Of a DNA stretch of 64,000 bases, positions 8,369 to 16,979 are shown in pieces; the stretch's first letter is position 1; each line of letters opens with the position of its first letter. The stretch is taken from positions 62,001 to 126,000 of the forward strand of contig CAZLWK010000009.1 of the NCBI GenBank assembly GCA_964563395.1, in the 5' to 3' direction. The position numbers and the translations under genes were made by a program. This DNA is from JBEVOS01 sp964563395. GTDB lineage: Bacteria; Pseudomonadota; Alphaproteobacteria; Caulobacterales; Aquidulcibacteraceae. The notes under the pieces are model-generated. The model did not search any database and was not told the origin of the DNA. It saw only the letters and a list, made by a program, of their open reading frames with translations.

Positions 8369-9211
8369 CTACGTATTGCGGCGACGGAACGCGTCGGCGG
8401 GATAAACGCCGAGTATCTTGAGCTGCGATGAGAAGAATTGCAGCTCCTCGATGGCGAGGCGCACATTGCGCTGCGCCGGATGGCCTTCAATGTCGGCATA
8501 GAACATGGCGACGTTGAAGCCCTCGCTTTCGACGTAGCTTTCGAGCTTGGTCATGTTCACGCCATTGGTGGCGAAACCGCCCATCGCCTTGTAGAGCGCG
8601 GCCGGGATGTTGCGCACGCGAAAGACGAGCGTGGTGATGCAGGGGCCGACGTCCGGCTCGGCGTCGTCGGGCTCGGGCGCGAACGTAAGGAAGCGCGTCG
8701 TGTTGCGCGCGTCGTCGCTGACGTCCGATTTGAGCACGTCCAGCCCATAGATGGAGGCGGCGAGCGGGGGCGCGAGCGCCGCTTCCGCGAGATCGTTCAG
8801 TTCCGACACCTCGCGCGCGGCGCCGGCATTGTCCGCCGTCGTCAGCGTGGCGAGGCCCAGCGCGCGCAGCGTCTTGCGGCATTGGCCGAGCGTCTGGATA
8901 TGGCTGCGCACGCGCTTGATCGTGGCCAGGCTCGCCCCCTTGGGCGCGACGAGGTCGTAGCGGATCGGCATGAAGCGCTCGCCGATGATGTAGAGGCCGG
9001 CTTCGGGCACGAGATGGTGCACGTCCGCCACGCGTCCGGCGATCGAGTTTTCGATCGGGATCATGGCGAGCGCGGCGATCCCGTCGCTCACCGCGGCGAA
9101 CGCGTCCTCGAACGTGCGGCAGGGCAACGGCTCATAATCGGGAAAGGCGTCGCGGCAGGCGATGTGGGAGTTCGCGCCCGGCTCACCCTGATAGGCGATC
9201 TTCTTGGTCAT
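8369..9211 (-). CDS. pheA: Prephenate dehydratase
   Basis: 280 residues. Monofunctional enzyme converting prephenate to phenylpyruvate in phenylalanine synthesis. The catalytic domain begins KIAYQGEPGANSHIACRDAFPD and contains AMIPIENSIAGRV and NTTRFLTFAPE (the conserved TRF motif). A C-terminal ACT domain (TTLVFRVRNIPAALYKAMGGFATNGVNMTKLESY) carries the GALx/ESRP-like regulatory region for phenylalanine feedback. It is followed 11 bases upstream by the MOSC gene on the same strand and converges with the phasin gene. Confidence 0.95.
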   Translation of the reverse strand: MTKKIAYQGEPGANSHIACRDAFPDYEPLPCRTFEDAFAAVSDGIAALAMIPIENSIAGRVADVHHLVPEAGLYIIGERFMPIRYDLVAPKGASLATIKRVRSHIQTLGQCRKTLRALGLATLTTADNAGAAREVSELNDLAEAALAPPLAASIYGLDVLKSDVSDDARNTTRFLTFAPEPDDAEPDVGPCITTLVFRVRNIPAALYKAMGGFATNGVNMTKLESYVESEGFNVAMFYADIEGHPAQRNVRLAIEELQFFSSQLKILGVYPADAFRRRNT

Positions 9212-9222
9212 CGGCGCGGGGC

Positions 9223-9678
9223 TTAGCCCAGGCGCGGCGCGCCCGCCACCTCGACCGCGTCGCCGACCCGGATCGGTCCGCCCTCCAGCACCACCGCGCA
9301 GACGCCGCCGCGCCATTCGGGCGCGAGCGCGGCGCGCAGGCCGGCCCGCTGCCGCTCCATGACGCTGCACGGCTCGGTCTCTTCCGTCACCTCCAAGAGC
9401 GCCGGTCCGACCCGCAGGCGCACGCCGATCCGGCGCGGATTGTCGAGCGCCCCGATCAGCAGGTTGGCGCGGCGCATAAGCCAGGGCGCCTCCGCGCCCA
9501 GCGCTTCGCAGGCCGCGTTCCAATCCGCGTCGAAGAGGAGCGTGATTTGCCGGCCGGGGCGGGTTCCGCGCGCATCGCCTTCAAGCCCCGCCTCAGCGCT
9601 GATCACGCCTTCGGTCAGCGTCTCCATGGGCGCGCGGGGGCGCGCGCGGCGGGCGATGGCGAGAAGGCGTCCGGTCAT
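9223..9678 (-). CDS. MOSC domain protein
   Basis: 151 residues consisting of a single MOSC domain. The segments GLEGDARGTRPGRQITLLFDADWN, RRANLLIGALD, GPALLEVTEETEPCSVME and GGVCAVVLEGGPIRVGD follow the family order, and the conserved cysteine of the EPCS motif is present. MOSC proteins carry or transfer sulfur to molybdenum-cofactor enzymes or detoxify N-hydroxylated compounds with Moco. The stand-alone form lacks the N-terminal beta-barrel domain. The partner enzyme is not in the window. Confidence 0.88.
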   Translation of the reverse strand: MTGRLLAIARRARPRAPMETLTEGVISAEAGLEGDARGTRPGRQITLLFDADWNAACEALGAEAPWLMRRANLLIGALDNPRRIGVRLRVGPALLEVTEETEPCSVMERQRAGLRAALAPEWRGGVCAVVLEGGPIRVGDAVEVAGAPRLG

Positions 9679-9784
9679 GTCTCCTTATCGGCCCGCCCGC
9701 GACGCTGTGGAAGAGGCGCCTTGGCGTTGCGTCACCCGTGCAAAGCACGGCGCGGCGCGCTAAGCGCGAAGGAGGAGCCCGCCC

Positions 9785-10990
9785 ATGCATCTGGACCTCT
9801 CGCCCGAAGACGAAGCCTTCCGCGCCGAAGTGCGCGCCTTCCTGGCCGAAGCGCTCAGCCCCGAACTCGCCGAAGCCGGCAAGCTCACCACCAGCGTCTT
9901 CACGGACAAGGAATGGAACCAGAAATGGCAGGCACGCCTCCACGCCAAGGGCTGGGCCGCGACCTCCTGGCCCAAGCAATTCGGCGGCCCCGGCTGGAGC
10001 GAAATGCAGCGCCACATCTTCGCCAGCGAATGCGCCCGGGCGCAGACGCCGGGCCTGTCGCCGATGGGGCTGCGGATGGTGGCGCCGGTGCTGATGAAAT
10101 TCGGCACGCCCGAGCAGCAGGCTTTCTATTTGCCCCGCATCCTCAACGGCGAGGATTATTGGTGCCAAGGCTATTCCGAGCCGGGCTCCGGATCCGATCT
10201 CGCGTCGCTGCAATTGAAGGCGGTGTCCGACGGCGACGATTACGTTCTCAACGGCTCGAAAATCTGGACGACGCACGCCCATTTCGCGAACCGCATGTTC
10301 TGTCTCGTGCGCACGGACAATTCCGGCAAGAAGCAGGAAGGCATCACATTCCTGCTGCTGGAAATGAATACGCCGGGCGTGACGGTCGCGCCGATTGTCA
10401 CCATGGCCGGCGATCATGAGGTCAATCAGGTCTTCTTCGACAATGTGCGCGTGCCTAAGGCCAATCGCGTCGGACCGGAGAATGAAGGCTGGACGGTGGC
10501 GAAATATCTCTTGGAGTTCGAACGCGGCGGCGCCTATGCGGCCGGGCTTGAAGCGGGCCTTCAACGCGTCAAGCGGATCGCGCGGGAAGCGCCGGCGGGC
10601 GCGGGCGCGCCGCTGATGGACGATCCCGAATTCGCCGCCAAGGTGGCCGACGCCGAAATCGCGCTCAAGGCGCTCGAATTCACCGAGCACCGGATCATGG
10701 CCGATATCGCCAAGACCGGCCGGCCGGGCCCCGCATCGTCCATCCTCAAGTTGCGCGGCTCGGAAATGGTGCAGCGCGTGGACGAGCTCGCGATCGAGGT
10801 GGCCGCCTATTATGGCGGCGTCGATCAGAAGGACGCGCGCCAGCCCGGCGCCAATGTCGAGGCCATCGGCCCGGCGGAGCTGATGACGGCGATGCCGCGC
10901 TATCTCAACAATCGCGCCGCCACCATCTATGGCGGCTCGAACGAAGTGCAGCGCAACATCGTCGCCGCCGCCGTCCTTGGCCTGCGCTGA
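9785..10990 (+). CDS. Acyl-CoA dehydrogenase family protein
   Basis: 401 residues. FAD flavoenzyme of the acyl-CoA dehydrogenase fold that oxidises an acyl-CoA at C2-C3. The order is an N-terminal helical domain (LDLSPEDEAFRAEVRAFLAE), middle beta domain with the YSEPGSGSDLASLQLKA flavin/substrate motif and GSKIWTTHAHFANRMFCLVRT, and a C-terminal helical domain ending with the NRAATIYGGSNEVQRNIVAAAVLGLR signature. It belongs to the subgroup used in fatty-acid, terpenoid or sterol side-chain degradation. The substrate cannot be told. Stand-alone gene, divergent from MOSC. Confidence 0.93.
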   Translation: MHLDLSPEDEAFRAEVRAFLAEALSPELAEAGKLTTSVFTDKEWNQKWQARLHAKGWAATSWPKQFGGPGWSEMQRHIFASECARAQTPGLSPMGLRMVAPVLMKFGTPEQQAFYLPRILNGEDYWCQGYSEPGSGSDLASLQLKAVSDGDDYVLNGSKIWTTHAHFANRMFCLVRTDNSGKKQEGITFLLLEMNTPGVTVAPIVTMAGDHEVNQVFFDNVRVPKANRVGPENEGWTVAKYLLEFERGGAYAAGLEAGLQRVKRIAREAPAGAGAPLMDDPEFAAKVADAEIALKALEFTEHRIMADIAKTGRPGPASSILKLRGSEMVQRVDELAIEVAAYYGGVDQKDARQPGANVEAIGPAELMTAMPRYLNNRAATIYGGSNEVQRNIVAAAVLGLR

Positions 10991-11167
10991 GGGCGCGGCG
11001 TTCAGACTTTGGCAAGCTCGGTGAGCGCGCCGCTAAATTTTAGCTGCGCTTGAAGGCTTTTGCCGCCGCGTCGTTCGATTTCGGGACGATTTTTTTTCGC
11101 CGGCGGTCCGCTTTTATGTCCTGCTTTACCGCCTGACGGCATCTTCGCGCTCGAGAAAGGGTGTGGG

Positions 11168-13528
11168 ATGAACCTTTGGCATCTGTCCGAGCGGACGCTC
11201 CGGGCGGCGTGGACGGGCGTGCGTCGCTGGATCGGCGCTATCTCCGTCTCCGGCGCGCTCGTGATCGCGTTTACGCTTTTTCTTGTGCCGCTCGTGTTCG
11301 TCACCGCGCATCTGGTGCGCATTCAGGACGACGCGATCTCGCGCATCGAGCGCGCGCGGCACGGCCTGGAATTCCTGGGTGTGGTGACGCGCGTGCGCGC
11401 GATCACGGAGAACCAGGTTCGCCAGGATTGGCTGGCCGCGGCCGACATGGCGCGCCTTACCGAAGCCGCGCGCACGCTGGCGCGCGCGCAGGAGCGTTAT
11501 GGACGCGAACTCGGCACAGCGCCGCTCGCCGACCGCGCCGCATCGGCGATTCAATATATGCGGCTGAATTCCGAGGCCCGCACGCTCGCCGGCGATGTGG
11601 CCCTCGTCGCGCTCGACGATCTTGCTCTTGAAATCGCGGAAGGCGCCGAAATCGCGCTGGCGGGCGATCTGCAGGCCTATCTCGCCGTGGAAATTCAAGT
11701 GTCCAAGGCGATGGCGGTCGCGCATGCGCAACGCGAGGCGACGACAGCTCTGTTCGCCGCGTTCGAGGATAGACGCGTCAGCGATGTCGAGCGTGCGGTG
11801 CTCATCGGTCGCTTGCAGATGCTGGAAAGCAATCTGGATGCGCTCTCGCGCGCCGTCAGCGCGAGCGCGGCGAGATCGCCGCTCGGGCAAGAGCCCCGCG
11901 CGGTCGGGGAGGCCACCTTCCGCACCGTCGTCGCCATGAATGCGTTCACCACGCATGTGCGCGAGGTTGTCCGCGCGCAGAGGTTCGACGCCCCGCGCGC
12001 GCTCGGCCATGACCGCAGCGCGGCGCAGGCGCTGTTCAAGCTGAAGGAAAGCGCCGCGCGCGAGCTCGATCGCTTGCTGGCGCGCCGGATCGACGCCTTG
12101 CAGCAGGATCGTTTCGAGGTGCTGACAGCGGCGGCTCTGCTCTTCGTGGGCGCGTTGCTGGTGGTGTTGCTGACATTGCGACTCGGCGTTGTGCGTCCGG
12201 TGCGGATGCTGACCGAGAGCGTTCGCGAATTGTCGGACGGCATTTATGATCGCGACGTACCGATGCAATCGCGCGCCGACGAAATCGGTGAGATCGCGCG
12301 CTCCATTTCGGTGCTGCGCGACGTGGCGCAGGCCCGGATCGCGGCGGACGCCGCGCGCGCCGCCGCCGAGAGCGCAAATCTCGCCAAGTCGCAATTCGTC
12401 GCCAATATGAGCCACGAATTGCGCACCCCGCTCAACGCCATCATCGGCTATTCCGAAATGCTCTTGGACGACGCCGAGGCCGACGGCGATGAGGCGCAGA
12501 GCCGCGACCTGCGTCGCATTCTGTTCGCCGCGCGTCACCAGCTCACGCTGATCAATGACGTGCTCGATATCGCCAAGATCGAAGCGGGCCGCATGGAGGT
12601 CAATGCGCACGCCTTCGATCCCGCGAGCCTCCTCAACGACGTGATGGAGACGTCCCGCCCGCTGGCCGAGGCGAACGGAAACAAAATTGTTCTGGCGCAG
12701 GGGGCGCTGCCCGAAACCGCCATGACCGACGTGGTGAAAGTGCGCCAATGCCTGCTCAATCTGATGTCCAACGCCTGCAAATTCACCAAGAACGGTGTCG
12801 TGACGCTGGAGGCGTATGAGCGCATCGTTGGAGGCGAAAGCCGCATCTGCTTTTCCGTGTCGGACACCGGCATCGGCATGTCTGGGGAGCAGATGAAGCA
12901 TCTGTTCCGTCCCTTCGAGCAAGCTGACGCTTCGATCGCGCGCGAATATGGCGGCACCGGCCTTGGCCTCATGATCACGCGGCGCATCGCGCAAATGCTC
13001 GGCGGCGAGGTGAGCGTCCAAAGCGAGGAGGGCGTGGGCTCGCGCTTCGCGCTTTGGATCCCCACGCACTACAAGATGATCGGCCAGGAGGGCGCGCATG
13101 CGCGCCGCGGCGAGGACGGCGCGCCGCTTGTTCTCGTGATCGATGATGATGCGACGGCGTGCGATCTCGTCGCGCGCGCGCTGACCCCCATCGGCTATGC
13201 CGTGGAGAGCGCGGCCGATGCAAGCGCGGGGCTCGCCTTGGCGCGGCGCTCGGCGCCGAGCCTCATCGTGCTCGACGTGCATTTGCCGGATCGCAATGGA
13301 TGGAGCGTGCTGGAGGAATTGCGCGCCGACCCGCACATCGCGGAGACGCCGGTGATCGTTCTGTCGATCGACGAGGATCGCGCCCGGTCGATGCGCGCGG
13401 GCGCGGCGGAGCATTTGATGAAGCCGCTCAATCGCGACGTTCTGGCGGCCGCCGTGATGCGCTTCGCGCGCACGCGCGCCGAGGAAAAGCCAGCGGCGGA
13501 AGAGACGCCGATCCGCGCGGTCGGCTGA
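11168..13528 (+). CDS. Membrane hybrid sensor histidine kinase with C-terminal receiver
   Basis: 786 residues. A first membrane helix lies at about 25-48 (SGALVIAFTLFLVPLVFV), followed by an alpha-helical periplasmic sensor of about 270 residues and a second membrane helix at about 318-340. A HAMP segment with RPVRMLTESVRELSDG comes next, then HisKA with phosphoacceptor H416 (NMSHELRTPLNAIIGY), HATPase_c (LNLMSNACKF, SDTGIGM, GGTGLGL) and a receiver domain with D703 (LIVLDVHLPDRNG). The start at 11168 follows GAGAAAGGG. No response regulator or HPt gene is adjacent, so the output is unknown. Ligand unknown. Confidence 0.92.
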   Translation: MNLWHLSERTLRAAWTGVRRWIGAISVSGALVIAFTLFLVPLVFVTAHLVRIQDDAISRIERARHGLEFLGVVTRVRAITENQVRQDWLAAADMARLTEAARTLARAQERYGRELGTAPLADRAASAIQYMRLNSEARTLAGDVALVALDDLALEIAEGAEIALAGDLQAYLAVEIQVSKAMAVAHAQREATTALFAAFEDRRVSDVERAVLIGRLQMLESNLDALSRAVSASAARSPLGQEPRAVGEATFRTVVAMNAFTTHVREVVRAQRFDAPRALGHDRSAAQALFKLKESAARELDRLLARRIDALQQDRFEVLTAAALLFVGALLVVLLTLRLGVVRPVRMLTESVRELSDGIYDRDVPMQSRADEIGEIARSISVLRDVAQARIAADAARAAAESANLAKSQFVANMSHELRTPLNAIIGYSEMLLDDAEADGDEAQSRDLRRILFAARHQLTLINDVLDIAKIEAGRMEVNAHAFDPASLLNDVMETSRPLAEANGNKIVLAQGALPETAMTDVVKVRQCLLNLMSNACKFTKNGVVTLEAYERIVGGESRICFSVSDTGIGMSGEQMKHLFRPFEQADASIAREYGGTGLGLMITRRIAQMLGGEVSVQSEEGVGSRFALWIPTHYKMIGQEGAHARRGEDGAPLVLVIDDDATACDLVARALTPIGYAVESAADASAGLALARRSAPSLIVLDVHLPDRNGWSVLEELRADPHIAETPVIVLSIDEDRARSMRAGAAEHLMKPLNRDVLAAAVMRFARTRAEEKPAAEETPIRAVG

Positions 13529-13535
13529 CGCCGTT

Positions 13536-14249
13536 TCAGCCGTGCGTGAGGATCGCGCGCGCGGTTTCCAGATCGGCGGGACTGTCCACGCCCTTGGGAA
13601 AGCCGGCGACGATCCCCGCGCGGATGACCATGCCCATTTCGAGCGCGCGCAATTGTTCGAGCTTCTCGCGCTGTTCGAGCGGCGAAGGCGGGGCGGCGAC
13701 GAAGCGCGCGAGCGCGGCGCGGCGGTACACGTAGATCCCGAGATGGCGCATCACTGGGCCCGGTCCGTGTGGGGCGGGTGCGCGCGTGAAATAGAGGCAG
13801 CGGCCGTCGGCGGCGACGATCGCCTTGACGACGTTTGGATTGTCGCGGTCCTCCGGCGCCGCCGAGGGCGAGACCAGGGTTGCGATGTCCGCGCCGTCCG
13901 ACAGCGCGGCGATCGCGGCGGCGATGTCGCGCGGGTCCATGGTCGGCATGTCGCCCTGCAGATTGACGATGACGTCGTGCGCTCCGTTTGGGTCGAATGC
14001 TTCGGCGGCGGCGTGCACGCGGTCCGTGCCGGAAGGCAGGTCAGGGTCCGTCAGCACCGCTTCAACGCCAGCCGCGCGCGCGGCGGCCGCGATTTCCGGC
14101 TCCGCCGCCGCCACGAGAACCGGGCCCGCGTTCGCCGCGAGCGCCAACTCAGCCATCCAAGCGACCATCGGCTTGCCGCCAATATCGGCCAACGGCTTGC
14201 CGGGCAGGCGCGAAGCGGCCATGCGCGCTGGGATCACGATGAGCGTCAT
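13536..14249 (-). CDS. kdsB: 3-deoxy-manno-octulosonate cytidylyltransferase (CMP-KDO synthetase)
   Basis: 237 residues. Activates KDO with CTP for attachment to lipid A during LPS synthesis. It starts with the nucleotidyltransferase motif MTLIVIPARMAASRLPGKPLADIGGKPM and contains LPSGTDRVHAAAE, VNLQGDMPTMDP, LYFTRAPAPHGPG and HLGIYVYRRAALARFV, then SPLEQREKLEQLRALE, all in family order. It converges with the histidine kinase gene (7-base gap) and is divergent from the cytochrome c gene. It implies that the organism makes KDO-containing LPS. Confidence 0.95.
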   Translation of the reverse strand: MTLIVIPARMAASRLPGKPLADIGGKPMVAWMAELALAANAGPVLVAAAEPEIAAAARAAGVEAVLTDPDLPSGTDRVHAAAEAFDPNGAHDVIVNLQGDMPTMDPRDIAAAIAALSDGADIATLVSPSAAPEDRDNPNVVKAIVAADGRCLYFTRAPAPHGPGPVMRHLGIYVYRRAALARFVAAPPSPLEQREKLEQLRALEMGMVIRAGIVAGFPKGVDSPADLETARAILTHG

Positions 14250-14410
14250 GCGCCGCCCTTATACCGCGCTGGGGCCGCGCGCGTGCGACGGTTCGCCGCG
14301 CGGCGATGCGAGGGCCGCGCACGGCGGCGGAGCAACTTGGCGCGACGCGGTTTGCACGTCATAAACCGGCGCGGATTCGACAGGGGCGCGGGGCGCGCCA
14401 GGGAAAAGTC

Positions 14411-15055
14411 ATGAGCGATCTCAGACTCAATTCGATCGCCGGCGCGGTGCTCGCTTCGGTGCTGGGCGTGATGGGCCTTGGCGTGTTGGGCGAGGAAGTG
14501 CTTCATCCGCATTATCCCGAGACGCCCGGCTATCTTCCCGAGGTCGATCTCAGCGCGAACGCCGGCGGAGCGCCGGCCGCGCCCGAAGGGCCGCCGGATT
14601 TCGGTCTCCTGTTCGCCGATGAGGCCCAGCTCACATCGCTTGTCTCGCAAGGAGAGCGCGTGAAGGGCGTGTGCGTCAGCTGCCACAGCTTCGATCCGGG
14701 CGGCGCCAATGGCACTGGGCCCGCGCTTCATGGCGTGTTCGGCCGCGCCGCCGGCGCGCATCCGGGCTATGCCTATTCGGAAGCGCTTGTCGCCTATGGC
14801 CAAGTCTGGAGCTACGAATCGCTCGACGCGTATCTGACATCTCCCGCCCGCGCCATTCCTGGAAACAAGATGGCCTTCGCCGGCATTCGCGACACGGAAG
14901 ATCGCGTGGCGCTGATCGCCTATCTGCGCTCGCTCACGCCCAATCCGCCGCCGCTGCCCGCGCCCTTGCCGCAAGCCGCGCCTGCCGAGGCGGCCGAGGG
15001 CGCGGCCGAGGGCGCGGCCGGGGAGCCGACGCCGGCGGCGCCGGCGCCGGGCTGA
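14411..15055 (+). CDS. Membrane-anchored class I cytochrome c (CycM-like)
   Basis: 214 residues. An uncleaved-looking hydrophobic N-terminal helix (about 8-27) anchors the protein to the membrane. A soluble cytochrome c domain carries the haem motif CVSCH (C88, C91, H92), NGTGPALHGVFGR and the likely axial M154 in GNKMAFAG. The tail is an Ala/Pro/Glu extension of low complexity (about 173-214), partly encoded by a 12-bp DNA tandem repeat. It likely shuttles electrons between the bc1 complex and a terminal oxidase, as in CycM of rhizobia. ATG 14411 follows GGGAAAAG. Confidence 0.9.
   Translation: MSDLRLNSIAGAVLASVLGVMGLGVLGEEVLHPHYPETPGYLPEVDLSANAGGAPAAPEGPPDFGLLFADEAQLTSLVSQGERVKGVCVSCHSFDPGGANGTGPALHGVFGRAAGAHPGYAYSEALVAYGQVWSYESLDAYLTSPARAIPGNKMAFAGIRDTEDRVALIAYLRSLTPNPPPLPAPLPQAAPAEAAEGAAEGAAGEPTPAAPAPG
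14990..15020 (+). repeat. 12-bp tandem repeat inside the cytochrome c gene tail
   Basis: The 12-mer GCGGCCGAGGGC occurs twice in tandem (14990-15001 and 15002-15013) followed by a partial third copy (to about 15020). It encodes an AAEG repeat in the C-terminal extension. The in-frame 12-bp unit allows length variation by slippage without a frameshift. Confidence 0.8.
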
Positions 15056-15067
15056 TCGCGGCGGGCC

Positions 15068-15427
15068 TTACATCGCGAGGCCGGGACCGTCGCTCACGCG
15101 CATCGTGATTTTCGCGCCCAGATCGGCCAGGAATTCCGCGCCTTTCGGGGTGCGCTCCACCAATACGTTGCGCCCATCCTGGGGATCGCGACGGCGCTGC
15201 AGCAGATTAAGCCGCGCGAGCGTGTCCAGGGCCCGCGTGATCGCCGGCTTGCCGACTGCCAGGGTCGCGGCGAGCCCGCGCACCGTGTGCGGCCCCGGCG
15301 CCAGATGCACCGTCATCAGCACCGCCATTTGCCGGGCCGTCAGGTCCGGCGCGTCCGAGCGCACCGACGACACCGTCACGCGCCGCCACAAATCCAGCGC
15401 CTGTCTTTGATCGAGAGAAAGTTCCAT
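15068..15427 (-). CDS. MarR-type winged helix regulator
   Basis: 119 residues, short for a MarR protein. A winged HTH is visible: DLTARQMAVLMTVHLAPGPHTVRGLAATLAVGKPAITRALDTLARLNLLQRRRDPQDGRNVLVERTPKGAEFL, with recognition helix KPAITRALDTL and wing RRRDPQDGRNVLV. The N-terminal helix (MELSLDQRQALDLWRRV) would help dimerise. It ends 12 bases from the convergent cytochrome c gene. It lies downstream of the M17 peptidase gene on the same strand, 73 bases away. Target and ligand are unknown. Confidence 0.8.
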   Translation of the reverse strand: MELSLDQRQALDLWRRVTVSSVRSDAPDLTARQMAVLMTVHLAPGPHTVRGLAATLAVGKPAITRALDTLARLNLLQRRRDPQDGRNVLVERTPKGAEFLADLGAKITMRVSDGPGLAM

Positions 15428-15500
15428 CCGCGCAGCCCTCCATTGTTGGCTGTGCGAGACAAGATTTAGAGGTTCACTTCGATTTTCAAGCGAAATGACG

Positions 15501-16895
15501 CTACATCTTGTGGAGAGGGTCTCGGCTGTAGCGGCCCTTCAGCACCCGCCAGCTGGCGCGGAGCGCCTGCGCCTCGCCGCCCACTGGCCGCGCCGGCTTT
15601 TCGCGCGGCGCCCAGGCATAGATGTCGAAATGGCCCCAGGCGGGGATGGTCACGAAGCGCTTGAGGAACAGGGCGGCATAGACCGAGCCCGCCATGGCGC
15701 CGTCGCCCGTGTTCTTCAGGTCGGCGATGGGACTGTCCATGTCCGCCTCGTAGGGCGCCCAGAGCGGCATCCGCCAAAGCGGGTCCGCCGTCTCGGCGGC
15801 GGCCTTCGCAAAATCGGCGGCCAGGGTCTCGTCGTCCGTGTAGAAGGGCGGCAGATCTGGGCCCAGCGCGCTGCGGGCGGCGCCTGTCAGGGTCGCGAAA
15901 TCCAGGATGAGCTCGGGCTGCAATTCGCAGGCGCGGGCGAGCGCGTCGGCGAGGATCAGGCGCCCTTCGGCGTCCGTATTGTCCACCTCCACGGTGAGCC
16001 CCTTTCGGCTCGGCACGACATCGCCGGGACGAAACGCGTTGGCGGAGATGGCGTTCTCAACAACTGGAATGAGGCACTCGATGCGCACGGGCAGATGCGC
16101 GTCCATCGCGAGCTGCGCGAGCGCGAGCGCGTGCGCCGCTCCGCCCATATCCTTCTTCATGATGCGCATGCCGGCGTCCGGCTTGATGTCGAGCCCGCCG
16201 GTGTCGAAGGTGACGCCCTTGCCCACGATGGCGATCAGCGGCGCGCCGGCTGGCCCCCAGCTCAAGCGAAGGAGTCGCGGCGCTTCGTGCGCGGCGCGGC
16301 CGACGGCATGGATAAGCGGATAATTCTGCGCGAGCAGATCATCGCCCACGATCGCCTCGAAGCCGGCGTCGTGCGCTTGCGCGATCGCTTGCGCGGCCGC
16401 GTGCAGCGCTTCGGGCCCCATGTCGCCGGCGGGCGTGTTCACAAGATCGCGCACGAGCCAGACGGCGCGCACGATGCGGGCGGCTTCCGCCGCATCGGAT
16501 CCGGCCGGCATGACCAGGCGCGGGGCGGCACGCTTGCGCTTCTTGTAGCGCGTAAAGGCGTACGCCCCGAGGCCCCAGGCTTGCGTGACAAGGCCGGCGC
16601 TGAATTCGCGGGGCGCCGCGGCGAGCTGATAATCGCCGGCGGGCAGGTGTTGCGCGAGCGCGCCCATCGCCATGGCGTTGGCGTTTTCACCCAGCCCGAA
16701 CAGCACGCGCTCGATCGCGCCGTCCGTGCCGGGCGCAAGCAGGATCCGTCCGCTTTGCGCCTTGAAATCATGCGCCGCCGCCAGCCGGCGCAGCGCTTCG
16801 GGGCGGCTTTCGATCCAGCCGCTCCATTCGCCGGTGCGCAGCGCGAAGATGGGAATGCCGGACGCGGCCGGATCGGTGATGAAGGGGAGGTCCAT
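15501..16895 (-). CDS. Leucyl aminopeptidase family protein (M17)
   Basis: 464 residues. Dizinc exopeptidase removing N-terminal residues from peptides. Metal and catalytic residues of the family are in place: K226 and D231 (VGKGVTFDTGGLDIK), D249 (KKDMGGAA), the NTDAEGR signature at 306-312 with D308 and E310, and the catalytic R312. The N-terminal domain is the short version seen in PepB-like alphaproteobacterial enzymes. The start at 16895 is preceded by an ATG-proximal AG-rich context. It is divergent from the tadD-like lipoprotein gene. PepA versus PepB assignment is not made. Confidence 0.92.
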   Translation of the reverse strand: MDLPFITDPAASGIPIFALRTGEWSGWIESRPEALRRLAAAHDFKAQSGRILLAPGTDGAIERVLFGLGENANAMAMGALAQHLPAGDYQLAAAPREFSAGLVTQAWGLGAYAFTRYKKRKRAAPRLVMPAGSDAAEAARIVRAVWLVRDLVNTPAGDMGPEALHAAAQAIAQAHDAGFEAIVGDDLLAQNYPLIHAVGRAAHEAPRLLRLSWGPAGAPLIAIVGKGVTFDTGGLDIKPDAGMRIMKKDMGGAAHALALAQLAMDAHLPVRIECLIPVVENAISANAFRPGDVVPSRKGLTVEVDNTDAEGRLILADALARACELQPELILDFATLTGAARSALGPDLPPFYTDDETLAADFAKAAAETADPLWRMPLWAPYEADMDSPIADLKNTGDGAMAGSVYAALFLKRFVTIPAWGHFDIYAWAPREKPARPVGGEAQALRASWRVLKGRYSRDPLHKM

Positions 16896-16979
16896 GGCTG
16901 GGTTCAGTGCGCGAGTCTTAGGGGTTTGTTGAGCATAAAGCGGCAGCGTCCGCATAGTATCAAAGGGATTCGGCTGGTG

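Noticed and set aside
11126..13414. Long antisense open frame opposite the hybrid kinase
   Set aside because: Many GC-rich genes here have long stop-free frames on the other strand. The protein is Arg/His-rich and has no domain; the sense frame has all kinase motifs.
15495..16979. Plus-strand extension upstream of the TadD-like protein
   Set aside because: This is antisense to a complete M17 peptidase; the lipoprotein start with lipobox is at 16980.
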